Positions 7,015 to 12,284 of a DNA stretch of 12,284 bases are shown here, piece by piece (the stretch's first letter is position 1; each line of letters opens with the position of its first letter). The notes beneath the pieces are model-generated. The model worked only from the letters and a program-made list of their open reading frames with translations, ran no database searches and had not been told where the DNA came from. A program made the position numbers and the translations under genes. Source of the stretch: Thermoplasmatota archaeon (GTDB lineage Archaea > Thermoplasmatota > E2 > DHVEG-1); contig JAUWCF010000009.1 in the NCBI GenBank assembly GCA_030609445.1, forward strand, positions 1 to 12,284, given 5' to 3'.

Positions 7015-8200
7015 CGTTATATTCCTCTGTTTTTTTCCCAATTATGTGCATGATTTCTTCGTTGGAGATATAACCGTTTTTTTCACCTAATTCTTTAATT
7101 TGTGCGGTAATATTTGCGACAAGCTTTTCATCTGCATCGATGTCATGGTCATGTAGTATTTGTTTTATCATATGTTTTCCACTGTGTTTTCCAAGGACAA
7201 GATTTCTTTTACTTCCAACAAGCTCTGGTGATATTGGCTCGTAGGTATGTGGATTTTCAAGTATTGCTGCGACATGAATCCCTGACTCATGTGTAAAAAT
7301 GTTGTCACCAACGAAGGGATGTGTTTTTGGTATAGGAATTCCTGTAAAGTTTGAAACCGTTTTTGAAAGCTCTGTAAATTTTGTAGTATCAATTCCTAAA
7401 TCTTTGTTGTATAAGATTTTTAACGCCATGACTAATTGTTCTAGAGAGACGTTTCCTGCTCTTTCTCCCCATCCATTAATCGTTGTACAGATATGGGTTG
7501 CACCTGAAGAAAGTGCTGTTAGAGCGTTTGTAAGACCAAAACCAAAATCGTTATGAAGATGCGCAGAAAACGGTGTAGGAACAAGCTGTCTCATATGAGT
7601 AAAAAGATAGTGTATCGTTTGTGGTGTCGCACATCCTACTGTATCGGTGAATCCAATACGTTTTGCCCCTGATTCATATGCAAGTGTTACAAGTTCTTCT
7701 AAGAAAAGAAGTGGTGTTCTTGTACTGTCTTCAGTGCTGAAACTTGGTGTGATTCCATGGTCTTTTGCATATCCAATGGATTCGACAACTTTCTCTTTTA
7801 TCTCTTCTTTGGAGCGGTGGAGTTTATATTTTAGATGCAATGGAGATGAGGCGATAAACAGCAGCACCATATCTGCATCGGATTGTATCGCGGCATCGAT
7901 GTCTTCTTTTTTTAATCGGGAGAGAACAAGGATTTTTGCATTGAGTCCTTCGCAAGCGATCTTTTTAACTGTTTCTTGTTCTTTTTTTGAAACAGCGGGG
8001 AACCCTGCTTCGATCTCAGGAACACCTATTTCATCAAGTTTTCTTGCTATAGTGAGTTTTTGATCTGAAGAAAAGGAGATACCTGGCATTTGTTCTCCAT
8101 CACGAAGTGTACTATCATAAATTACAATGTTTTCTGGTAATGAAAAATCATTCAGTACTTCAGGCATAGTGTTATATGGGCTTACTGCAACATCGTTCAT
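7007..8200 (-). CDS. Homocitrate / isopropylmalate synthase-family enzyme
   Basis: A 397-residue Claisen-type acyl-CoA condensing enzyme of the DRE-TIM family. The barrel shows as TLRDGEQMPGISF (31-43), the acid/base region STEDSTRT (155-162), metal ligands H214 and H216 in AHLHNDFG and N250 in GERAGN, and the linker motifs THESGIHV (303-310) and VLGKHSG (335-341). The LeuA regulatory domain of long isopropylmalate and citramalate synthases is missing, as in homocitrate synthases (NifV, AksA) and Re-citrate synthase. The substrate could be 2-oxoglutarate, oxaloacetate, pyruvate or 2-oxoisovalerate, and the sequence alone does not decide it. It is third in the operon, six bases after PhzF, with GAGTGA (8212 to 8207) six bases before the ATG. 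No leucine or lysine pathway gene is nearby, which makes its pairing with lipoate genes unusual. Confidence 0.9.
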   Translation of the reverse strand: MNDVAVSPYNTMPEVLNDFSLPENIVIYDSTLRDGEQMPGISFSSDQKLTIARKLDEIGVPEIEAGFPAVSKKEQETVKKIACEGLNAKILVLSRLKKEDIDAAIQSDADMVLLFIASSPLHLKYKLHRSKEEIKEKVVESIGYAKDHGITPSFSTEDSTRTPLLFLEELVTLAYESGAKRIGFTDTVGCATPQTIHYLFTHMRQLVPTPFSAHLHNDFGFGLTNALTALSSGATHICTTINGWGERAGNVSLEQLVMALKILYNKDLGIDTTKFTELSKTVSNFTGIPIPKTHPFVGDNIFTHESGIHVAAILENPHTYEPISPELVGSKRNLVLGKHSGKHMIKQILHDHDIDADEKLVANITAQIKELGEKNGYISNEEIMHIIGKKTEEYNDG

Positions 8201-8206
8201 ACAAAA

Positions 8207-9078
8207 TCACTCTATTTTGATTTCTTTTTCTTCAACAAGTCTTGCTTTTCCTCCTACTTTTACGAAATTATTGTCAATTTCAACAAAAACCCGTCCGGAT
8301 CTACCGATGATATCTCCTTGTTCACACACCAGGTTTCTCTTTTTTAGTATCTTGTTTTTATATAGATAGATGCAGACTGCGCCGTTTGCTGTTCCTGTGA
8401 CAGGGTCTTCGTTTATTCCATAAATTGGAGCAAAATTTCGTGCATGATATGCGGATGTTTCGTCTACCGTCTCAAAAGTAAACACGTGAAAACTTCCCAC
8501 TCCAATATTTTTACATATTGCTTTTAATTCATCAAAATCGGGTTTCATTGCTTGTAGCGTATCAAATGATTTAACACAAACTGGTAAGGTGAAAAGGCCG
8601 GTGGAGACAATTTGTTCTGGAAGTGACCTGTCGATTTCTGATTCTTCTACATTTAATGATTTGGCAATTTTTTCCCTGTTTAGATGTACGCCTTTTAATA
8701 TCGGATTTCTTTGTGTCATCATCACTTTTTCAACGTTACCATCTTTAAAACAGATATCAACTGGTAGGATTCCTGCTTTTGTCTCTTGATCCACAGTTAT
8801 TTTTTCATCTACCTCTCTAAATATTCCTTCTTGAGCCATAATAAAAAATGTAGCAATTGTTGCATGGCCACACCGATCAACTTCAAGTGTAGGTGAAAAG
8901 AACCGTATTTTATAGTCTGCAACATTACTTGGAAAACAAATGCGGTTTCTGATACCAAGAGTGTTTTTGTGATATATTTCATTTGATATTCAGTTAACTC
9001 TGGTGAATCTATTACTACTCCTGCAGGGTTTCCACCACGTAATGTTTCTGTAAATGCATTGACTTTTTTAATCTTCAT
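8207..9078 (-). pseudogene. PhzF-family protein, frameshifted
   Basis: Two reading frames join into one protein of about 290 residues, the usual PhzF length. The first (from ATG 9078) has the N-terminal signature: VNAFTETLRGGNPAGVVIDS, then SETAFVF with E44, the catalytic Glu position. After this the frame turns to nonsense, while the frame one base over carries on with SNVADYKIRFFSPTLEVD and RCGHATIATFF, and later INEDPVTGTANGAV. One missing T in the coding-strand run GTTTTCC (plus 8931-8937) restores V-F-P-S. PhzF-like proteins are isomerases or epimerases with two mirrored domains, often of unknown substrate. GAGATGA (9091 to 9085) is six bases before the ATG, and the stop is six bases before the next gene. 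An ATG at 8839 in the second frame is internal, not a true start. No second lesion is seen. Confidence 0.85.
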
Positions 9079-9084
9079 ATTGTT

Positions 9085-9810
9085 TCATCTCATATAGTTC
9101 CAGGTATCATTATGATATCGTTCTTTCAATAATTTCTTTATCAATTCTGTTTCATAGGTTGATAATTCTGTTTTTTCAAAGTCTGTATCAAAAGTTTCTT
9201 CAAATTCTTTTTTCAATATTTCTTTAACATTATCAATTGTAAGTATTTGATTTGTTTCTCTACGAATCGTAGAGACATAATCATTTTTTGGTTGTTTTAG
9301 TACATTATTCATTAATTCTAGATCGGTATCAATAAGGATGGTGCCATGTATTAGTACAATATTTTCTTTTAGTATCTGAGCTGATCCTGATATTTTTTTT
9401 CCATTAAGAAGAAGGTCATTTGGTGGTTTATACACGGTATCTATTTCACATTTTTTTAAGCCAGATACAAGAGAATTGCAAATATATTCAAATATCTCCT
9501 GGGATGATGATAACTCTAGGCCTTCTTTATCAAAGACGAGGCTATAAATCAGACAGTCTTTGTCGGTAAATATTGTGCCGCCGCCTGTTGTTCTTCTCAC
9601 AATTTTTACATTGTTTTTTTGGCATTCATCAACGTTAATGTCGTCCTGTATCTTTTTTGATCTTCCAACAGATACTGCTGCAGGATGTCTTCTATAGAAA
9701 TGGAGAGTATTTATTACTTTTTTTTCTTTTCTCGCAAGTGATATTGCTTCATCTACTGCAGTAACATAATATGGATCAGTGATTTCTGTATCTATGAACC
9801 TCCAGCCCAT
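9085..9810 (-). CDS. lplA: Lipoate-protein ligase A family
   Basis: This enzyme activates lipoate (or octanoate) with ATP and attaches it to a lysine of a carrier protein such as glycine-cleavage H or an acyltransferase E2. The 241 residues include the ligand loop RRTTGGGTIFTD (72-83), the NDLLLNGKKISGSAQ stretch (131-145) with the expected catalytic Lys 139, and HGTILID (155-161). The N-D before the lysine motif fits ligases; octanoyltransferases of the LipM type have a cysteine in this region that I do not see. The usual His in the loop (VYHD) is replaced by Thr (IFTD). The C-terminal tail ends YHNDTWNYMR, so only a short C-domain is present; some archaeal ligases need a separate LplB. It is first in the operon, with no ribosome-binding site, and is probably leaderless. 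Confidence 0.9.
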   Translation of the reverse strand: MGWRFIDTEITDPYYVTAVDEAISLARKEKKVINTLHFYRRHPAAVSVGRSKKIQDDINVDECQKNNVKIVRRTTGGGTIFTDKDCLIYSLVFDKEGLELSSSQEIFEYICNSLVSGLKKCEIDTVYKPPNDLLLNGKKISGSAQILKENIVLIHGTILIDTDLELMNNVLKQPKNDYVSTIRRETNQILTIDNVKEILKKEFEETFDTDFEKTELSTYETELIKKLLKERYHNDTWNYMR

Positions 9811-9832
9811 AAAGCCTGCATATAACTAAAAA

Positions 9833-9842
9833 GTTAAATATT
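9833..9842 (-). promoter_or_regulatory. TATA box of the lplA operon
   Basis: On the minus strand AATATTTAAC is centred about 27-28 bases before ATG 9810, the distance of a leaderless archaeal transcript. This agrees with the lack of a ribosome-binding site before the gene and marks the start of the four-gene operon. Confidence 0.5.
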
Positions 9843-9847
9843 GTTTG

Positions 9848-9860
9848 GCATATGTAATTT
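9848..9860 (+). promoter_or_regulatory. Possible TATA box of the Ig-repeat surface protein
   Basis: GCATATGTAATTT is the best-placed TATA-like sequence for the rightward gene. It would start transcription near 9880 and leave a leader of about 45 bases that contains the GGAGGG site. The match is weak, and AATTAAAT at 9893-9900 is an alternative that would start too late to keep that site. Confidence 0.25.
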
Positions 9861-9912
9861 CAGTTGGAATATGAAGTGACCTGAGGAGAGACAATTAAAT
9901 CCATAGTGCTTA

Positions 9913-9918
9913 GGAGGG
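9913..9918 (+). promoter_or_regulatory. Ribosome-binding site before an ATA start
   Basis: GGAGGG is the strongest Shine-Dalgarno match in the window. The codon six bases downstream is ATA (9925), not ATG. The same six-base spacing is seen before the UPF0179, PhzF and homocitrate synthase-family genes. Confidence 0.7.
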
Positions 9919-9924
9919 AATAGT

Positions 9925-11703
9925 ATAACGAAAAAAATACGCACTTTTTCATTGATTGTTGTTCTGTTGATTTCTTTTGCAATTTTTATTCCTTGTCCTT
10001 TTGGTAGTGCCCAAGATGTTTTAGAAATTACTGGACCTGCAGATGCCTTTGAAGGAGAATACGTAGAATTTACTGTAACACTTAACGGAGAACCTGTACA
10101 GGCACGAGTAGCTTTCGGAGATCTTTCACCTGCAAATTCTTCGAACAGTACCACTGGAAAAGTTACTTTTACAACACCATCTGTTCCATATGAAGATAAA
10201 GAATATGTCGTAACTGCAAGTCTTCCTGGGGGACTCTCTGAATCTCATAGCATTCTTGTTAAAAATAAAACAGGAATGTTAACCATTGAATTTTCAACAG
10301 ATTACATCATAGAAACTGAAGAGTTTACGGTAACTGTTAAGGAGAGCGATGAACCGGTTATGGATGCAAGCGTTTGGTTTAACTCCGCGGTTTATATTAC
10401 CGATGCTTCTGGAAATGTAATGCTTTTTGCACCAGATGTTCTTGTCACAACAAACCATGGAATCACGGTAAATAAAACAGGCTACAAATCCTCTTCATCA
10501 ATGGTTACTATACACGATGACGATCGAGGTCAAAAGCTGATGGAGGTAATTAACTCATTTATTGTTGAACCGGGGAAAGAAAATGTTGAAATAAAAGTCA
10601 TTACTAAACATGGTGGTCTTGAGGGGGTATCTATAGATCTTTATTATGAGGGCCAGAAGTACGCTGAATATACGACAGATGAGAATGGGAAAGCATACAT
10701 GGATGTTCCTTCAATTAACAGCGATAATCATTTTTCTTTAATAGTTGAAAAAGAGGGATATAGTACTTATTATTTAGAGGAAGAATTTGTTATAAGTTTA
10801 TTTGAGCGTGATTTTGCTTCTGATCTGGAGATGAATGTGGTTCCCTCTGAGATGTATGAGGGAGAGTCAGTTACTGTTGAGGTTTCAAACGATGTTGGCC
10901 TCGGTGTTGAAGGAGCAAGTATTTGGAGAGGGGCAGTGGAACTTGATGGTTCTACGGATTCTGAGGGAATACTTAGCTTTATTGCACCTTCGGTTTTTAT
11001 GGATAGAGAATACTATCTTTATGCAGTTAAAGAAGGATATAACTTTGCAGAGGCAACAATTACGATACGGGATAAAAGCAGCAGTCAAGAGCAACTCAAA
11101 ATTGAATCTCAAAACATGGTAAATGAGTCAGAATTTTTTCCTGTTCTTGTAAAGGATAGCAGCAACATTCTTCTTTCCGATGTTTTGGTGATATTTAATT
11201 CCGAACAAAAAACGACAAATGAATATGGCATAGTCATGTTTGTTGCACCAAATGTGACAAGTACTTCGTTTTATTTGATAGAAGCAAGTATATCTGGTTA
11301 TCTGCCTGCTTTTTCATCAGTAGAGATTATAGATCTTGAGGATTCAAATGGTGTGGCATCGACAGAACTTGAGATATGTGTTGAGCCAAGCATTATTGAA
11401 AATGAAGCATTTCGGGTAACTGTTCGAGATGATCAAGGTAATTTGATAGCTGGTGTGCAAGTTACATTTAAGGGTACTAGTTTAGAGACTGATTTCAAGG
11501 GAGAGGTAATGTTTTCTGCTCCTGATGTTGGTTGGGATGAGATCCATAAAATTCGTGCGACAAAATCAGGCTACAGTTCTGCGTCTGCAGAAATTACTAT
11601 TAAAAACGTTGAAGGTTTTCAGTATTGGTATTTGATTATTGTTATAGTAGCAATATTGATAATAGGGGTAGTTGCTTATTTTAGATACGGATGGGTGTTT
11701 TAG
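9925..11703 (+). CDS. Secreted, membrane-anchored protein with six Ig-like repeats
   Basis: A surface protein of 592 residues if read from ATA 9925. That start gives a textbook signal peptide: basic T-K-K-I-R, a hydrophobic core (SLIVVLLISFAIFI), and a likely cut after FGSA or FGSAQ. The first usual start, TTG 9952, lacks the basic part and any ribosome-binding site. Six repeats of about 80-90 residues follow, near residues 33-113, 118-197, 205-293, 301-383, 391-470 and 481-561. Each runs as beta strands with an 'E-x-E-x-F-x-V-T-V' opening, a G-V-x-V or A-S-V-W centre, a G-x-V-x-F-x-A-P stretch and a final G-Y then I-x-I. This is the Ig-like or carboxypeptidase-regulatory-like fold common in archaeal surface proteins. 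A single membrane helix (565-586) and a short tail end it. It may serve adhesion or the cell surface layer. Its stop overlaps the next gene's stop. Confidence 0.85.
   Translation: MTKKIRTFSLIVVLLISFAIFIPCPFGSAQDVLEITGPADAFEGEYVEFTVTLNGEPVQARVAFGDLSPANSSNSTTGKVTFTTPSVPYEDKEYVVTASLPGGLSESHSILVKNKTGMLTIEFSTDYIIETEEFTVTVKESDEPVMDASVWFNSAVYITDASGNVMLFAPDVLVTTNHGITVNKTGYKSSSSMVTIHDDDRGQKLMEVINSFIVEPGKENVEIKVITKHGGLEGVSIDLYYEGQKYAEYTTDENGKAYMDVPSINSDNHFSLIVEKEGYSTYYLEEEFVISLFERDFASDLEMNVVPSEMYEGESVTVEVSNDVGLGVEGASIWRGAVELDGSTDSEGILSFIAPSVFMDREYYLYAVKEGYNFAEATITIRDKSSSQEQLKIESQNMVNESEFFPVLVKDSSNILLSDVLVIFNSEQKTTNEYGIVMFVAPNVTSTSFYLIEASISGYLPAFSSVEIIDLEDSNGVASTELEICVEPSIIENEAFRVTVRDDQGNLIAGVQVTFKGTSLETDFKGEVMFSAPDVGWDEIHKIRATKSGYSSASAEITIKNVEGFQYWYLIIVIVAILIIGVVAYFRYGWVF
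10021..11607 (+). repeat. Six tandem Ig-like repeat units in the surface protein
   Basis: The units lie at about 10021-10263, 10276-10515, 10540-10800, 10825-11073, 11095-11334 and 11365-11607. They are alike in protein pattern but not in bases, so the duplications are old. Units 2, 4, 5 and 6 share an F-x-A-P-[DSN]-V turn; unit 1 has F-T-T-P-S-V and unit 3 has M-D-V-P-S-I at the same place. Confidence 0.7.
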
Positions 11704-12284
11704 AGCACGTAGATGTTTTGTTTCTCTGCAAATGTTTTTACCTGTAGGTATTCTTCTCTAGATAGTGGGCGTGCAATGTCTTCAAATTCATGTGCATGGT
11801 ATTCTGGTCGATATTGAGCCATTACGTTAACAGCAGTATTGGGGAGATTTTTATTGATCCATTTTAGTATCGGTTCAGAACAACATGTCTTATGATTTGG
11901 CATGACAAGATGACGTATGATCATGTCACCTTGATTGGAGGCTATTTTGTGGTTTCTTTTAACAATAGCCGTGTAGTTTTTTACCTTAGATAATCTTTTT
12001 GCACAGCTATTGTTTCCGTATTTGAAGTCGGTGAGATACAGATCAATTACCCCATTTAGCAGCTTCATGGTTTCTTCTGTGCAGTACATATTTGAATTCC
12101 ATATCTGCGGTATGTTGTCTTTACATTCTTTTAAAACTTTGAGGATGTAGGGGATATTTGATGTGGGATCTCCTCCTACCCAGTTTACGTTTTTTGTTCC
12201 TTCTTTTTTCCGTGTATTAATTATTGTCGATAGTGTTTTTGGATCAACTGTTAATCCACAGATTTGTTGGCTGATATCCCAGTT
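11700..12284 (-). CDS. Radical SAM protein, PflX-like, 3' part (runs off right edge)
   Basis: The minus strand is open from the right edge to the stop at 11700, giving 194 C-terminal residues. The first visible residues are NWDISQQ, which in this family directly follow the CxxxCxxC iron-sulfur motif, so the cluster cysteines lie just outside the window. Other landmarks are VNWVGGDPTSNIPYILKVL, IWNSNMYCTEETM, LYLTDFKYGNN, IIRHLVMPNH and VMAQYRPEYHA. These fit the COG1313 group, relatives of pyruvate formate-lyase activating enzyme often named PflX, whose substrate is not known. The ATG at 12089 is internal. The gene converges on the surface protein, with the two stop codons overlapping by four bases, so it belongs to another unit that starts to the right. 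Confidence 0.88.
   Translation of the reverse strand, partial: NWDISQQICGLTVDPKTLSTIINTRKKEGTKNVNWVGGDPTSNIPYILKVLKECKDNIPQIWNSNMYCTEETMKLLNGVIDLYLTDFKYGNNSCAKRLSKVKNYTAIVKRNHKIASNQGDMIIRHLVMPNHKTCCSEPILKWINKNLPNTAVNVMAQYRPEYHAHEFEDIARPLSREEYLQVKTFAEKQNIYVL

Noticed and set aside
7015..7041. ATG 7041 as start of the radical SAM protein
   Set aside because: It has no ribosome-binding site and would extend deep into the upstream gene, whereas ATG 7014 has GAGGAA at good spacing and begins at the family's usual N-terminus.
8207..8839. Separate 210-residue gene starting at ATG 8839
   Set aside because: The same frame upstream codes for the missing middle of PhzF (RCGHATIATFF), so this ATG is internal to one frameshifted gene.
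8931..8937. Programmed -1 ribosomal frameshift in PhzF
   Set aside because: The site T-GTT-TTC is not a canonical slippery heptamer, and PhzF proteins are not known to need frameshifting; a plain indel is simpler.
10885..11122. Overlapping open frames on both strands inside the surface protein gene
   Set aside because: They are shadows of the repeat-coding frame, without ribosome-binding sites or recognisable content.
1..12284. CRISPR array, insertion sequence, tRNA, phage or defence system
   Set aside because: I looked for regularly spaced repeats, terminal inverted repeats, transposase or nuclease motifs and tRNA arms and saw none.

Overview
The window looks like ordinary chromosome of an AT-rich archaeon. 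The marker is a sn-glycerol-1-phosphate dehydrogenase (archaeal lipid backbone), with three families I know mainly from archaea: UPF0179, DUF63 and a DUF6015-like protein. Promoters also look archaeal: TATA-like boxes about 27 bases before a start, and short T-rich stretches after genes. A Thermoplasmata-like or related euryarchaeal lineage (for example the marine benthic group D area) is my best guess. That guess is inference; there is no rRNA or ribosomal protein to test it.

Layout. The left edge holds the 5' part of a CBS-domain protein (minus). Next come three plus-strand genes: a DUF6015-like small protein, a bacterial-type S-adenosylmethionine synthetase (metK) and a predicted lipoprotein. 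Then a minus-strand pair, egsA and a UPF0179 gene, diverges from a plus-strand DUF63 membrane protein over one compact promoter with two palindromes. A small helical protein with a disturbed 5' end follows. A four-gene minus-strand operon (9810 to 6124) carries lipoate-protein ligase, a frameshifted PhzF-family protein, a homocitrate/isopropylmalate synthase-family enzyme and a radical SAM protein resembling archaeal LipS2. Diverging from it is a secreted, membrane-anchored protein with six tandem Ig-like repeats that seems to start at ATA. The right edge holds the 3' part of a PflX-like radical SAM protein (minus).

How it fits together. The ligase plus the LipS2-like enzyme suggest attachment of octanoate or lipoate to a carrier protein and sulfur insertion on it. 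The acyltransferase-type enzyme and PhzF protein between them have no obvious place in that pathway, so their co-transcription is the most interesting context here. MetK would supply S-adenosylmethionine to the two radical SAM enzymes, but it is not linked to them.

Three reading-frame oddities occur within about 4.2 kb: an in-frame TAA, a one-base slip in an A/T run, and an ATA start. Each may be real, or may be a consensus error in a draft assembly. I see no tRNA, rRNA, CRISPR array, insertion sequence or phage gene.
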